From the NCBI RefSeq assembly GCF_947495675.1, contig NZ_CANLZX010000003.1:186001-250000 (forward strand): a stretch of 64,000 nucleotides of DNA. Direction: 5' to 3'. This DNA comes from an uncultured Algibacter sp. (lineage in GTDB: Bacteria > Bacteroidota > Bacteroidia > Flavobacteriales > Flavobacteriaceae). The notes under the pieces were generated by a model, which saw only the letters and a program-made list of their open reading frames with translations, ran no database searches and was not told where the DNA came from. Every line of letters starts with the position of its first letter. Position 1 is the stretch's first letter. Below are positions 1 to 10,408 of the stretch, piece after piece. The position numbers and the translations under genes are program-made.

Positions 1-1
1 A

Positions 2-631
2 GCGCTACAAGATGTAGTTTTAGCAAAAGAACAGTTAAAAAAATTGGTTCAAATAGATACCTTTTCAATTGTTGATGAAGGCCTTCAGAAATTAAAACTA
101 CAAGATATTTCAATCGAAAATAATATTGGATTCACTTACTACGAAAACTCTCAAGCCTATTACAAAGCATTAAATAGGAAAGAAAAACAAAATCTTTTAC
201 CAGATTTAAGTGTAGAATATTTTCAAGGTACAAATAGCACTTTAAACAGTACTATAAAAGGTTACCAATTTGGAGTTAAAATACCTTTGTTTTTTAGCGG
301 AAATGCTTCAAAAATAAAAGCTTCAAAAATTGCACAAGAATTAATTGAAGTTGAAAAAGAAGAATATACTATTAAATTATATGCTGAATACAAGATGCTA
401 CTTGCTAAACTTCAACAATACAACGAAGCTATAAGTTATTACGAAACACAAGGTAAAACCCTTTCAGAAGAAATTATAAAAACTGCCGTACGTACCTTTA
501 AAGAAGGTGAAATTGATTTTTTTCAATACATACAAAGTATTGAAACAGCAACTGATATTGAACTGAGTTACTTAGACAATATTCATGCTTACAACCAAAC
601 AATAATCTCCATTAATTATTTAATACTATAA
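2..631 (+). CDS. TolC-family outer-membrane efflux domain, 5'-truncated by the window edge
   Basis: The reading frame is open from base 2, so the visible 209 residues are only the C-terminal part of a longer protein. The first in-window start, a TTG at 44, is unlikely to be real. The sequence has the long alpha-helical, Gln/Lys/Glu-rich pattern of TolC-like efflux domains, with a LLPDLSVEYFQG strand followed by helices rich in ALxxYxxAISYYE-type heptads. In Flavobacteriia such a domain is often fused to the C terminus of CzcA/CusA-type RND pumps of about 1400 residues; that fusion is inference here because the upstream part is missing. It ends 4 bases before an RND adaptor gene, so the two form one efflux operon. 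Substrate (for example Cu, Ag, Zn or Co) cannot be read from this fragment. Confidence 0.8.
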   Translation, partial: ALQDVVLAKEQLKKLVQIDTFSIVDEGLQKLKLQDISIENNIGFTYYENSQAYYKALNRKEKQNLLPDLSVEYFQGTNSTLNSTIKGYQFGVKIPLFFSGNASKIKASKIAQELIEVEKEEYTIKLYAEYKMLLAKLQQYNEAISYYETQGKTLSEEIIKTAVRTFKEGEIDFFQYIQSIETATDIELSYLDNIHAYNQTIISINYLIL

Positions 632-635
632 AAAA

Positions 636-1769
636 ATGAAACACTTATATATCTTATTAATTTTACTTGTTTTTGTGGCTTGTGGAAACTCAGAAAAAAG
701 CAACGAAACTTTGCAAGAAGACTTCAATACAAACGAAATTGTGATTACAAAATCACAATTTTCAAGCGGAAAAATGCAATTAGGTAAACTTGAAGAACAG
801 GAGTTTAATCAAACTATTAAAACTACAGGAATGATAGATGTTCCACCACAAAACAAAGCTATAATAAGCACTTTTATGGGTGGTTACATTACAAAAACAC
901 CATTATTGGTAGGAGATAAAGTAAAAAAAGGGCAAGTATTATTAACATTAGAAAATCCAGAATTTGTTGAAATGCAACAACAATATTTAGAAGTTGCTGA
1001 ACAACTTAATTATTTAAAATCTGAATTTAACAGACAAAAAACGCTTTTTGATGAAAACATTACATCTCAAAAAAACTTTTTAAAAGCCGAAAGCGCTTAT
1101 AAAAGTAGTTTAGCACTTTCTAATGGCCTTCGTAAAAAACTAACGATGCTTAACATTAATCCTGCATCTGTTGAACAAGGCCGTATTACATCCACAATAA
1201 ATTTATATTCACCTATTGCAGGTTTTATAACCAAAGTAAATATTAGTAATGGCATGCCTGTTTCGGCATCAGATATTATTATGGAAATAGTAGACACCAA
1301 TCATATCCATTTAGAATTATCTGTTTTTGAAAAAAATATTTTGAATATTAAAAAAGGTCAAAAAATACAATTTAAAATCCCAGAAGCATCAAAAGAAACT
1401 TTTAAAGCAGAAGTTCATTTAGTTGGTACCAGTATTGATGAAACCTCTAGAATTGTTAAAGTACACGGGCATATTTTAAATGAGGAACAGACCAATTTTA
1501 TAGTTGGTATGTTTGCAGAAGCAGACATTATTACTGAAACTAACACAAGTTTAGCATTACCAAAAGACGCCATTATTGAAGTTGAAAATGATGCATTTGT
1601 TTTAGCTTTAAAAGAAAAAACAAATGATTATTATTATTTTGAAAAAAACAAAATAGCCATTGTCAATCAAACTGAAAACTACGTTTCTGTTTTAAATACC
1701 GATAATTTAATTAATAAAGCTATTTTAATAAAAGGCGGCTTTATGTTATTAGCCGAAGGCGATGAATAA
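636..1769 (+). CDS. RND efflux periplasmic adaptor (CusB/CzcB-like membrane fusion lipoprotein)
   Basis: The 377-residue protein starts with a lipoprotein signal ending in FVAC, giving a lipidated Cys16. It then shows the adaptor order: a biotinyl/lipoyl-like half (GGYITKTPLLVGDKVKKGQVLL, near residues 90-110), a helical hairpin rich in Gln and Leu (about 120-175), the second lipoyl half (LYSPIAGFITKVNISNGMPV), and beta-barrel and membrane-proximal strands. Such adaptors bridge the inner-membrane RND pump to the outer-membrane channel. It lies 4 bases after the TolC-like domain. There is no Met/His-rich metal-binding N terminus of the CusB sort, so the exported metal or drug is undetermined. 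Confidence 0.88.
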   Translation: MKHLYILLILLVFVACGNSEKSNETLQEDFNTNEIVITKSQFSSGKMQLGKLEEQEFNQTIKTTGMIDVPPQNKAIISTFMGGYITKTPLLVGDKVKKGQVLLTLENPEFVEMQQQYLEVAEQLNYLKSEFNRQKTLFDENITSQKNFLKAESAYKSSLALSNGLRKKLTMLNINPASVEQGRITSTINLYSPIAGFITKVNISNGMPVSASDIIMEIVDTNHIHLELSVFEKNILNIKKGQKIQFKIPEASKETFKAEVHLVGTSIDETSRIVKVHGHILNEEQTNFIVGMFAEADIITETNTSLALPKDAIIEVENDAFVLALKEKTNDYYYFEKNKIAIVNQTENYVSVLNTDNLINKAILIKGGFMLLAEGDE

Positions 1770-1778
1770 ACGCTTTTT

Positions 1779-2693
1779 TTAAAATCTAGAAGTATCTATT
1801 TCTTTAAATACTGAAATAATAGATTTTACGGCTTCAATATAAAACTCGGGGTGTATGTTCTCGTAAGTGTCTGATGGTTCATGATAATCTTTATGATCTT
1901 CAACTCCAAAATACAAAAACGGAATGCCATTTTTGTGGAAATTAGCATGATCTGAGGCATAAGTCCAGTTATCTAAATCATCATTACCATCATGGCCTGT
2001 AATTAGTTGAATATTTTCTGAATGCTTAACATTGGTTATTAAATTCGCTAATTTTTTATTTTGAGAAGTTCCTGTAACAAATAGTTCGTTCTTATCACTT
2101 CGACTTATCATATCCATATTCAAATTAACAAGTATATCTTTAAAAGGAATAAATGTGTTTTTTACAAAATATTTGGATCCTTGAAGGTCTAATTCTTCAC
2201 TATCAAATGCAGCTAGAATGACTGAATGTTCTGGAGGGTTATTTCTAAAATATTCAGCAAACGCAAATAATGCACTTAAACCAGAAGCATTATCATCAGC
2301 GCCATTATATATCTTGCCATTCTTTATTCCTTCATGATCGTAGTGTGCACTAATTACAATATATTTCTTAGGGAATTTTACACCTTCAACAAGTCCCAAT
2401 ACATTTATGCCATAATAATTTTTTTTCTTAACGAATGAAAAAGATTGATTAAAAGATTTACCTAATGGTTTTACTTTTAAAGAATGAAATTGGTTAATTA
2501 TATATTTTCTAGCTTTAATTGCCCCCTTTGTACCTGTTCTTCGTCCCTCAAAGGCATCAGACGACAAGGACTTTAAATGTTTTAGTAATTCTGTTTCATC
2601 AAACAAAGCACTTTTTTCTGGAGTTGTTTGAGCTGCTATTTTTGTTCCATAACAAGTGAAACAAAATGCTAATAGTAAAAATATTTTTCGCAT
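1779..2693 (-). CDS. Secreted M28-family zinc peptidase
   Basis: The 304-residue protein has an N-terminal signal peptide of about 21 residues ending ...IAAQ. The M28 di-zinc site is complete: His117 in SAHYDH, Asp133 in GADDNASG, the Glu pair near 166-167 in DSEELD, Asp194 in NMDMI and His271 in YHEPSDT. Family members are aminopeptidases or carboxypeptidases that trim peptides in the periplasm or outside the cell. The gene converges on the efflux operon and lies downstream of sdhB, separated from it by a hairpin terminator, so it probably has its own promoter. No PA insertion or sorting domain is visible, so it is the short single-domain form. Exact substrate is unknown. Confidence 0.9.
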   Translation of the reverse strand: MRKIFLLLAFCFTCYGTKIAAQTTPEKSALFDETELLKHLKSLSSDAFEGRRTGTKGAIKARKYIINQFHSLKVKPLGKSFNQSFSFVKKKNYYGINVLGLVEGVKFPKKYIVISAHYDHEGIKNGKIYNGADDNASGLSALFAFAEYFRNNPPEHSVILAAFDSEELDLQGSKYFVKNTFIPFKDILVNLNMDMISRSDKNELFVTGTSQNKKLANLITNVKHSENIQLITGHDGNDDLDNWTYASDHANFHKNGIPFLYFGVEDHKDYHEPSDTYENIHPEFYIEAVKSIISVFKEIDTSRF

Positions 2694-2748
2694 AAATTTT
2701 CTTAGGGACTAAATATAATTAAATTAATTCATACCCTTTATAAATAAC

Positions 2749-2780
2749 AAAACCCATACCAACAAGTTGATATGGGTTTT
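2749..2780 (-). terminator. Intrinsic terminator of sdhCAB
   Basis: A perfect 10-bp stem, AAAACCCATA at 2749-2758 and TATGGGTTTT at 2771-2780, lies about 20 bases beyond the sdhB stop. On the minus strand it ends in a T-rich run. Confidence 0.8.
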
Positions 2781-2801
2781 ATGTATAAATTTTTGGCTTA
2801 A

Positions 2802-3545
2802 TTATTTAATAGCCGCTTTCATTAATTCTCGATTCATACGAGCAATATTATCTAATGAAATACCTTTAGGACATTCAACCTCACAGGCACCTGTATTGGT
2901 ACAGTTACCAAACCCTTCTAGGTCCATTTGGGCTACCATGTTTTGCACACGATCTGCCGCTTCAACTTGCCCTTGTGGTAGCAATGCATATTGAGATACT
3001 TTTGCTCCAACAAATAACATAGCACTAGAATTTTTACAAGTTGCTACACAAGCTCCACAACCAATACAAGTTGCAGCATCCATTGCTTCGTCTGCAGCAT
3101 GTTTTGATATTGGTAGATTATTGGCATCTTGAGTATTACCAGATGTATTTACAGAAATATAACCTCCTGCTTGTTGGATACGCTCAAAAGCCATTCTATC
3201 TACTACTAAATCTTTAATTACCGGAAATGCTGCTGCTCTAAATGGTTCGATAGTTATAGTATCGCCATCTTTAAACATTCGCATGTGTAATTGACAGGTT
3301 GTGATGCCTCTATCTGGGCCATGTGCTTCTCCATTAATGTACATAGAACACATTCCACATATACCTTCACGACAATCATGATCAAAAGCAACTGGTTCTT
3401 CTCCAGAGTTTACTAACTGCTCATTTAAAACATCCATCATTTCAAGAAAGGACATATGTTCTGAGATATCAGTTACTTTATAATCGACCATTTGACCCTT
3501 TGCATTTGAGTCTTTTTGTCTCCAAATTTTAAGTGTTAAATTCAT
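2802..3545 (-). CDS. sdhB: Succinate dehydrogenase / fumarate reductase iron-sulfur subunit
   Basis: This is the 247-residue electron-transfer subunit of complex II. All three cluster motifs are present: the plant-type [2Fe-2S] set (CREGICGMC plus a later Cys in GITTCQL), the [4Fe-4S] set [11 protein letters not shown], and the [3Fe-4S] set [14 protein letters not shown]. It passes electrons from SdhA flavin to the quinone site in SdhC. It is the last gene of sdhCAB, 9 bases after sdhA, and is followed by a strong hairpin. Length and motif spacing fit the Bacteroidetes type B enzymes. Confidence 0.97.
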   Translation of the reverse strand: MNLTLKIWRQKDSNAKGQMVDYKVTDISEHMSFLEMMDVLNEQLVNSGEEPVAFDHDCREGICGMCSMYINGEAHGPDRGITTCQLHMRMFKDGDTITIEPFRAAAFPVIKDLVVDRMAFERIQQAGGYISVNTSGNTQDANNLPISKHAADEAMDAATCIGCGACVATCKNSSAMLFVGAKVSQYALLPQGQVEAADRVQNMVAQMDLEGFGNCTNTGACEVECPKGISLDNIARMNRELMKAAIK

Positions 3546-3554
3546 AGGTCTTTC

Positions 3555-5570
3555 TTATTTGTATGAACGTTGTTTTAGTTCAATATCTTTAAATTCTAAT
3601 TCTTCTTTATGTAAAACTGCATCTGCAGGTTCTCCTTTGTATTCCCAAGCTGAAACAAACGCAAAATCTTTATCATTACGTTTTGCTTCTCCTTTTTGAG
3701 GTCCATCTAATTCAGCAGATTCTTCTCTAAAATGCCCTCCACAAGACTCTTCTCTTGTTAAAGCATCTTTGGCAAATAACTCTCCTAATTCTAAGAAATC
3801 TGCAACACGTCCTGCTTTTTCTAATTCTGGATTCATTTCGTTAGAATTTCCTGGTACCGAAACTTCTTTCCAGAATTCTTCACGAATAGCCTTAATCTCT
3901 ACCATGGCTTCTTTTAAGCCTTTTTCGTTTCTAGACATTCCACATTTATCCCACATTACTTTACCAAGTTTTTTGTGGAAATAATCAACAGACTTAGTTC
4001 CTTTGTTAGTTACAAAGAATTCTATTTTGTCTTTAACTTCTTTTTCAGCTTCTTCAAACTCTTTAGTATCTGTTGATATTTTTCCTGTACGAATATCATC
4101 AGATAAATAATCTCCTATTGTGTATGGCAATACAAAATACCCATCGGCTAAACCTTGCATTAAAGCAGAAGCTCCAAGTCTATTAGCACCATGATCTGAG
4201 AAGTTAGCTTCACCAATACAATATAATCCAGGAACGGTTGTCATTAAATTATAATCAACCCAAACACCTCCCATTGTATAATGTACGGCTGGATAAATCA
4301 TCATTGGTGTTTCGTATGGATTTTGATCTACAATCTTCTCATACATTTGGAATAAGTTTCCATATTTGGCTTCAACAATAGCTTGACCTAATTCGTATAT
4401 TTTTGCTTCAGATGCATTATCTATATTATGAATTTTAGCTTGCTCTTTTCCATAACGTTCAATAGCAGCTGCAAAATCTAAATATACCGCTTCGCCTGTA
4501 GCATTTACTCCATAACCAGCATCACAACGTTCTTTTGCAGCACGAGATGCTACATCACGAGGTACTAAGTTTCCAAAGGCTGGATAACGACGCTCTAAGT
4601 AATAATCTCTTTCATCTTCTGATAAATCCGTTGGTTTTTTTCGCCCTTCACGAATAGCCTTAACATCCTCTAAGTTTTTTGGAACCCATATACGTCCATC
4701 ATTCCTTAATGATTCAGACATTAAAGTTAATTTAGACTGATAGTCTCCTGAACGTGGTATACACGTTGGGTGAATTTGAGTATAACAAGGATTAGCAAAA
4801 AACGCTCCCTTTTTATGAATTTTCCATGATGCAGTTACATTACTACCCATGGCATTTGTGGATAAGAAATATACATTTCCGTATCCACCAGTTGCGATAA
4901 CTACGGCATGAGCAGAATGACGCTCAATTTCTCCTGTAATTAAGTTTCTGGCTATAATACCTCTTGCTTTACCATCAACTTTTACAACATCAAGCATTTC
5001 ATGACGATTGAACATTTCAATCTTACCACGCGCAATTTGACGGTTCATAGCAGAATATGCTCCTAATAGGAGTTGTTGTCCTGTTTGACCTTTTGCATAA
5101 AATGTTCTTGATACCAATACACCACCAAATGAACGGTTATCTAATAATCCGCCATAATCACGAGCAAAGGGAACACCTTGAGCTACACATTGATCAATTA
5201 TGTTTGATGAAACCTCAGCTAAACGATATACGTTAGCTTCACGAGATCGGTAATCACCTCCTTTTACAGTATCATAAAACAATCTATATGTTGAATCACC
5301 ATCACCTTGGTAGTTTTTAGCAGCATTAATACCTCCTTGTGCCGCAATTGAGTGCGCACGACGAGGAGAATCTTGATAAGCAAATGCTTTTACATTGTAT
5401 CCTAGCTCAGCTAATGTTGCTGCAGCAGAACCTCCAGCTAAACCTGTTCCTACTACAATAATGTCTATGTGACGTTTGTTTGCAGGATTAACAAGGTTAA
5501 TGTGATTTTTATAATCTGTCCATTTATCTTGAATTGGACCCTTAGGTACTTTTGAATCTAATGTTGCCAT
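3555..5570 (-). CDS. sdhA: Succinate dehydrogenase / fumarate reductase flavoprotein subunit
   Basis: This 671-residue subunit oxidises succinate to fumarate in the TCA cycle at the cytoplasmic face of the inner membrane. The FAD dinucleotide fold [20 protein letters not shown] lies near residues 41-60. The covalent-FAD histidine motif [14 protein letters not shown] follows, and the catalytic dicarboxylate region includes HPTCIPRSG and [10 protein letters not shown]. The length is typical of the long Bacteroidetes and epsilonproteobacterial SdhA/FrdA form. It lies 2 bases after sdhC and 9 bases before sdhB, so the operon is tightly coupled. Confidence 0.97.
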   Translation of the reverse strand: MATLDSKVPKGPIQDKWTDYKNHINLVNPANKRHIDIIVVGTGLAGGSAAATLAELGYNVKAFAYQDSPRRAHSIAAQGGINAAKNYQGDGDSTYRLFYDTVKGGDYRSREANVYRLAEVSSNIIDQCVAQGVPFARDYGGLLDNRSFGGVLVSRTFYAKGQTGQQLLLGAYSAMNRQIARGKIEMFNRHEMLDVVKVDGKARGIIARNLITGEIERHSAHAVVIATGGYGNVYFLSTNAMGSNVTASWKIHKKGAFFANPCYTQIHPTCIPRSGDYQSKLTLMSESLRNDGRIWVPKNLEDVKAIREGRKKPTDLSEDERDYYLERRYPAFGNLVPRDVASRAAKERCDAGYGVNATGEAVYLDFAAAIERYGKEQAKIHNIDNASEAKIYELGQAIVEAKYGNLFQMYEKIVDQNPYETPMMIYPAVHYTMGGVWVDYNLMTTVPGLYCIGEANFSDHGANRLGASALMQGLADGYFVLPYTIGDYLSDDIRTGKISTDTKEFEEAEKEVKDKIEFFVTNKGTKSVDYFHKKLGKVMWDKCGMSRNEKGLKEAMVEIKAIREEFWKEVSVPGNSNEMNPELEKAGRVADFLELGELFAKDALTREESCGGHFREESAELDGPQKGEAKRNDKDFAFVSAWEYKGEPADAVLHKEELEFKDIELKQRSYK

Positions 5571-5572
5571 AT

Positions 5573-6253
<681 letters not shown>

Positions 6254-6281
6254 TTTTTTGAAGTTGTTTTTTTGGTTTTAA

Positions 6282-6313
6282 CAAAGGTAGTTATGGACGC
6301 ACTCATAGACAAA
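6282..6313 (-). promoter_or_regulatory. Promoter of sdhCAB (Bacteroidetes sigma-ABfr type)
   Basis: On the minus strand a TTTG at 6313-6310 is followed after 20 bases by TACCTTTG (6289-6282), matching the -33 TTTG and -7 TAnnTTTG elements of Bacteroidetes housekeeping promoters. The start codon follows about 29 bases later. Confidence 0.75.
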
Positions 6314-6370
6314 TAACAAATGTCATGTTTTTGTTATTTAGAACGATTTTAAAGTAAGTTGAGTCTTATA

Positions 6371-6402
6371 AAAGAAAAGACTCTTTTTAGAGTCTTTTCT
6401 TT
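6371..6402 (-). terminator. Intrinsic terminator after the first metzincin-like gene
   Basis: A perfect 14-bp inverted repeat, AAAGAAAAGACTCT at 6371-6384 and AGAGTCTTTTCTTT at 6389-6402, has a TTTT loop and lies 15 bases past the stop of the gene ending at 6417. Confidence 0.85.
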
Positions 6403-6416
6403 ATTTAAATTTAAGA

Positions 6417-8225
6417 TTAATTAACTATGAGTTTTTTTGTAATATAATAACTCTCTGAAAAGATATTTACAAAGTAAACCCCTTTTGAAGCATTTATTAA
6501 GTTAATGGTATTTAAGCGCGATGTATTTAAATTATTATTTTGTGTAATAAGCCGACCGCTAATATCGTAAACAGTTACTTTATCTAAATTAACTGAACTA
6601 TCATATCTAATAAAAAAAACACCATTTGTTGGGTTTGGATAAATTTTAACACCCGCATTAAGCTTATCTTCTTCAATACCCAAAGAGCAACTACCAGAAT
6701 AATTTGTAACTAACGGTTGATTACATACTGATGAATTGGTGCTTTCATTTTGTATTACATTTGCTAACTCTTTATTATCACTATTTAACTCCCTTAATGA
6801 CTCTCCTTTTGCAATTGCATAATGCATTACATTGTTAGTATCAATAATATGGTCTAATTGCCTACAATGACCTAGTTCGTGTAGCGCTACACTTTGAAAA
6901 TCATATTCAACATCACTTGGGTTTTGTATATTAAAATTCCAATTTGTTTCATCATCAAAAACAATATCAAATTCTTTTATATACCATTGAAAACTTGGAA
7001 CTCCATCTATAATAGTGGTGCATCTAGAATAATAACTGGTTCTTTGTCCAAGAACAGTATCTGGTAAATCCTCATTAGCATTAGTACTTGTACTACTATC
7101 AAACGCTATAACATTTTTATTATCTGAAAGCGATTTATGCATAGCGTTAGAATCAGACACAAGACTTGACTCATTTAAATCCCAATTCATTTTTGTTTCA
7201 CAACTCCAAGTTTCTAAAGCATTAAGAAAGGCTGTTTTTGCTTCATTATTTTGAGCAAAGCCCGATGTCATTTGCCAAGTATATCCACCATTATTATTAT
7301 TGCTAACTAATTGTGTTTTATATGCAATATTATCATTAACAATATTTGCTTGAGCATAACTAATAGTTAATATATTACTTGATGTAAAGTTACTGCCATC
7401 GTTATGTGTTATTCTTATTTCTCCTGTTCCAGCTTCAGAAGGAGTTTCTACAGTAATTTTTGTGTCTTCCCAAGATAAAACCTGAGAATCTAAAGCATTA
7501 ATGAAACTTTTTCCTCCATTATCTGCATTTCTAAAACCTACATTGCCTTTTATGGTGCCAAAATTAGAACCATTAATTGTTAAAACAGATTTTGTCCCAG
7601 CAGACAAGGTTGTAGGAGAGAAACCTTGTATAGTTATTGGTAATAAACTTGTTTTATTATTTACAGATATTTTACTTTTAACATCAAAATTTGATAATTG
7701 TATATAATCTTTATTTAATTGATTTTTAATCTCACCATAAAAACCACTTACAATTCCTTTATTTACACTAAACTGATTCGCAACCTCATCTCTTGAAAAA
7801 TCATATTTATAAAAACCTTGTAATGAACCATACGCTCTAAACTGCCTAATATTTATTTGCTCTTTAGAATCCAATTCTATAAAATCATTAAATAATGTAA
7901 AAACACCTACATCATTAATATTTAATTTTAAACTAGGGTAAACAATTTGAGCATTAGAATCTATAACGCCTCCTTGTGTGATTACTTTAACTATTGATAA
8001 AGCTTCTCCTTTAAATACTTTATATACTTCTATTGTGTTTTCTGTATATATTTTTTCATGATTTAAATCCCAAAAAGATTGTTTTGAAATTACTTTTCCT
8101 TCTACAACTAAACTTGATTTTTCGATTTGCTTACTTAAGGATACTTCTTTTAACATTAACTGCGCCGATAATGACTCCGATACTATTAAAATTAATAATA
8201 AACTAATTAGTTTGTGTTTTCTCAT
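6417..8225 (-). CDS. Secreted metzincin-like protein with IPT/TIG domain and type IX sorting tail (paralog 1)
   Basis: The 602-residue protein has a signal peptide (about 1-21) and an N-terminal domain of about 150 residues (KSSLVVEGKVISKQSFW...), of a type I recall in front of bacterial secreted matrixin-like proteases. An IPT/TIG beta-sandwich follows (GFSPTTLSAGTKSVLTINGS, near 203-285). The zinc motif HELGHCRQLDH is at about 447-457, with NVMHYAI as a possible Met-turn shortly after. The C terminus is a Por secretion sorting domain (VKIYPNPTNG ... KGVYFVNIFS ... KKLIVN). The usual Gly of HExxHxxGxxH is Gln here. It is homologous over its whole length to the gene at 8461-10302. Activity is likely but unproven; substrate is unknown. 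Confidence 0.82.
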   Translation of the reverse strand: MRKHKLISLLLILIVSESLSAQLMLKEVSLSKQIEKSSLVVEGKVISKQSFWDLNHEKIYTENTIEVYKVFKGEALSIVKVITQGGVIDSNAQIVYPSLKLNINDVGVFTLFNDFIELDSKEQINIRQFRAYGSLQGFYKYDFSRDEVANQFSVNKGIVSGFYGEIKNQLNKDYIQLSNFDVKSKISVNNKTSLLPITIQGFSPTTLSAGTKSVLTINGSNFGTIKGNVGFRNADNGGKSFINALDSQVLSWEDTKITVETPSEAGTGEIRITHNDGSNFTSSNILTISYAQANIVNDNIAYKTQLVSNNNNGGYTWQMTSGFAQNNEAKTAFLNALETWSCETKMNWDLNESSLVSDSNAMHKSLSDNKNVIAFDSSTSTNANEDLPDTVLGQRTSYYSRCTTIIDGVPSFQWYIKEFDIVFDDETNWNFNIQNPSDVEYDFQSVALHELGHCRQLDHIIDTNNVMHYAIAKGESLRELNSDNKELANVIQNESTNSSVCNQPLVTNYSGSCSLGIEEDKLNAGVKIYPNPTNGVFFIRYDSSVNLDKVTVYDISGRLITQNNNLNTSRLNTINLINASKGVYFVNIFSESYYITKKLIVN

Positions 8226-8308
8226 TCTCTCGATTTTTTTAAAATTATACGTTTACAATACTGAGGGAATGATTGCTTTAAGTTTATTTACGTTGAGCTT
8301 TAAACTTA

Positions 8309-8340
8309 TGGACTATGCTGAAATGTTAAAATCGACAAAA
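8309..8340 (-). promoter_or_regulatory. Candidate regulator site, GTCGA-type direct repeat
   Basis: On the minus strand TTTTGTCGATTTTAACA (8340-8324) is followed 23 bases later by GTCCA (8313-8309), about 90-110 bases before the start of the protease gene. It resembles sites before the zinc-ribbon genes and the M43 protease in this window. The second half is weak and the assignment is inference. Confidence 0.3.
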
Positions 8341-8401
8341 TACCAAATACTGAAAGTCTTCTATTACACAACAAACTTTGTCTAAAAAATTTATGCATAC
8401 A

Positions 8402-8441
8402 AAAAGAGGCATTAATACAATATTGTATTAATGCCTCTTTT
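8402..8441 (-). terminator. Long perfect hairpin terminator
   Basis: A perfect 19-bp inverted repeat (8402-8420 with 8423-8441) and a 2-base loop, flanked by A and T runs, lies 20 bases after the stop of the gene at 8461-10302. It separates the two paralogous protease genes into distinct transcripts. Confidence 0.88.
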
Positions 8442-8460
8442 AAAAAACGAATAAAATAAT

Positions 8461-10302
8461 TTATTCTACTACTATCTTTTTGGTTATAAAATTTACACCA
8501 GAATAAATATTTACAAAATACATGCCTTTAGAAGTGTTTTCTAAATTTATAGTGTTAAAATTTGAGCTATTTGAAACATCAATTTGAGATATTAATCTTC
8601 CACTAACATCATATATTTCTATTCTATCTAAACTATAAGATGGAGAATCAATATAAATTTTTTGTTTGGTAGGATTTGGATAAACAGAAACACTATTTTC
8701 TAAATTTATATCTTCAACACTAAGCTCACAATTTCCTGTATACTCTGTCATTGGTGAAATTGCTGGAGCACAAGAATGACTAAAAACACTTCTTGTTTGA
8801 ACATCATTAGCTCCCGTAATACTATTGGTGTCTAGAATGGTGTTTATATTTTCTTCGCCTATTGAAAAATGCATAACATTACTTGTATTAATTACATGTC
8901 CCAATTGATGCCCATGTCCTAATTCATGTAATGCTACTGTTTCAAAATCAAACTTATTAGTAATATCTCCTGTTCCAAAATACCAATTTGTTTCTCTATC
9001 AAAAACAATATCTATATCTGTAACATACCAGACAATGCCACTACTACAAACACTCCCCGAAAAACCATAAGTACAAGTTCCCAGAATACCCGCATCGAGC
9101 TCACCATCAGTACCATCATAATCAAAAGAAATAATGTTTTCTGAAGTTGAAATAACACTAGTATTAGTAAATGTGTTACTAATTTCCCAATTTACTTTTG
9201 TTTCGCAACGCCAATTATTAAAAGCTCTTAAAAAAGCATCTGGAGCATCAGCATGTGTTAATTCATTAAAAAAATCATTTTCCATTATCCAAGTATATCC
9301 TCCAGATCCATTATTATTATGATGTTGTGTTTGATAAGATTTAAATCCATCTCCTACACCAAAATCACCAGACACATTTATTTCTGAATAACTAATTGAC
9401 AAAACAGCACTAGAAGTATTACTAGAGCCCTCAGAATCTGTTACACGAATATTACCTGTGCCTGCAGTTCCATCTATATTATCATCATTAGACAAAATAA
9501 CAGGTACCTCAACAGTTATTAAATTATCACTCCAGCTTAGAACATGAGTATCTAAAGCATCAAAAAATGGCGAACCTGCTGAATCAGAATCTCTAAAACC
9601 TACTTTACCTTGAGTTGACCCAAAACCGGAACCCTGAATTGTTAAAACAGAACCTGTCCCCGCAGAAATTGTAGTTGGCGAAAAAGTGATTCCTGTTGGT
9701 GTACTCGAACTCTTTTTCTGAGTTGATTTTTTAACTACACTATCAATATCAAAATTTGATACTATTTTATAATTTTTTTTAGTAACCTTAATTATATCTT
9801 CATATAATGTTGACTTAATACCTTTTCTTTCACTAAAAGGATTTGTAGCTATATCATCACTTAAATTATAATTATAGAAGCCTTGAACACCACTATACAC
9901 TTTATAAGTTTTAGCACTAATTGTATTTGTTAAACCTATATTTAAATTACTTTCATTTAAAGTAAAAACACCTGTTAATCCTTTTCCTAATTTTAAGCCA
10001 TGCGACACTATAAAAGCATTTAAACCTACAATACCTCCTTTAACTATGACTTCTATTTGCTTATAAGACTCCCCTTTAAAAACCTTGTAAACATCAATAG
10101 TATAAGCCGTATATATCATCTTATGATCTGCATCCCAAAATGATTTTTTTGCTATCACCTTTCCTTCAACAACTAAACTAGAATTACCAATTTGATCTTT
10201 AAGTGATATCTCTTTTAATGAAACCTGAGAAGAAACTGTAGTAATGCTCATAAAAAAAACCAATGCAGTAAAAATGAATTTAAATGGTAATTTGTTAATC
10301 AT
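8461..10302 (-). CDS. Secreted metzincin-like protein with IPT/TIG domain and type IX sorting tail (paralog 2)
   Basis: The 613-residue protein has the same plan as its downstream neighbour: signal peptide (about 1-25), N-terminal SSLVVEGKVIAKKSFW domain, IPT/TIG domain (ITFSPTTISAGTGSVLTIQG), zinc motif HELGHGHQLGH near 459-469, NVMHFSI as a possible Met-turn, and a type IX sorting domain (VSVYPNPTKQK ... KGMYFVNIYS). Cys-rich loops between the TIG and protease domains suggest an exported, disulfide-containing fold. The third zinc His is kept, but the canonical Gly at motif position 8 is Gln, as in the paralog. The pair is a tandem duplication that has diverged considerably. Likely surface-attached or released protease. 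Confidence 0.82.
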   Translation of the reverse strand: MINKLPFKFIFTALVFFMSITTVSSQVSLKEISLKDQIGNSSLVVEGKVIAKKSFWDADHKMIYTAYTIDVYKVFKGESYKQIEVIVKGGIVGLNAFIVSHGLKLGKGLTGVFTLNESNLNIGLTNTISAKTYKVYSGVQGFYNYNLSDDIATNPFSERKGIKSTLYEDIIKVTKKNYKIVSNFDIDSVVKKSTQKKSSSTPTGITFSPTTISAGTGSVLTIQGSGFGSTQGKVGFRDSDSAGSPFFDALDTHVLSWSDNLITVEVPVILSNDDNIDGTAGTGNIRVTDSEGSSNTSSAVLSISYSEINVSGDFGVGDGFKSYQTQHHNNNGSGGYTWIMENDFFNELTHADAPDAFLRAFNNWRCETKVNWEISNTFTNTSVISTSENIISFDYDGTDGELDAGILGTCTYGFSGSVCSSGIVWYVTDIDIVFDRETNWYFGTGDITNKFDFETVALHELGHGHQLGHVINTSNVMHFSIGEENINTILDTNSITGANDVQTRSVFSHSCAPAISPMTEYTGNCELSVEDINLENSVSVYPNPTKQKIYIDSPSYSLDRIEIYDVSGRLISQIDVSNSSNFNTINLENTSKGMYFVNIYSGVNFITKKIVVE

Positions 10303-10408
10303 ATTTTTAAATTTAAAAATTGTATTGAGGGATTATCAAATATAGGAAATAAAAATCTACTTTTTATTTATACATTTACATCAGTCGTAAAAACAAACTC
10401 AACTTAAC

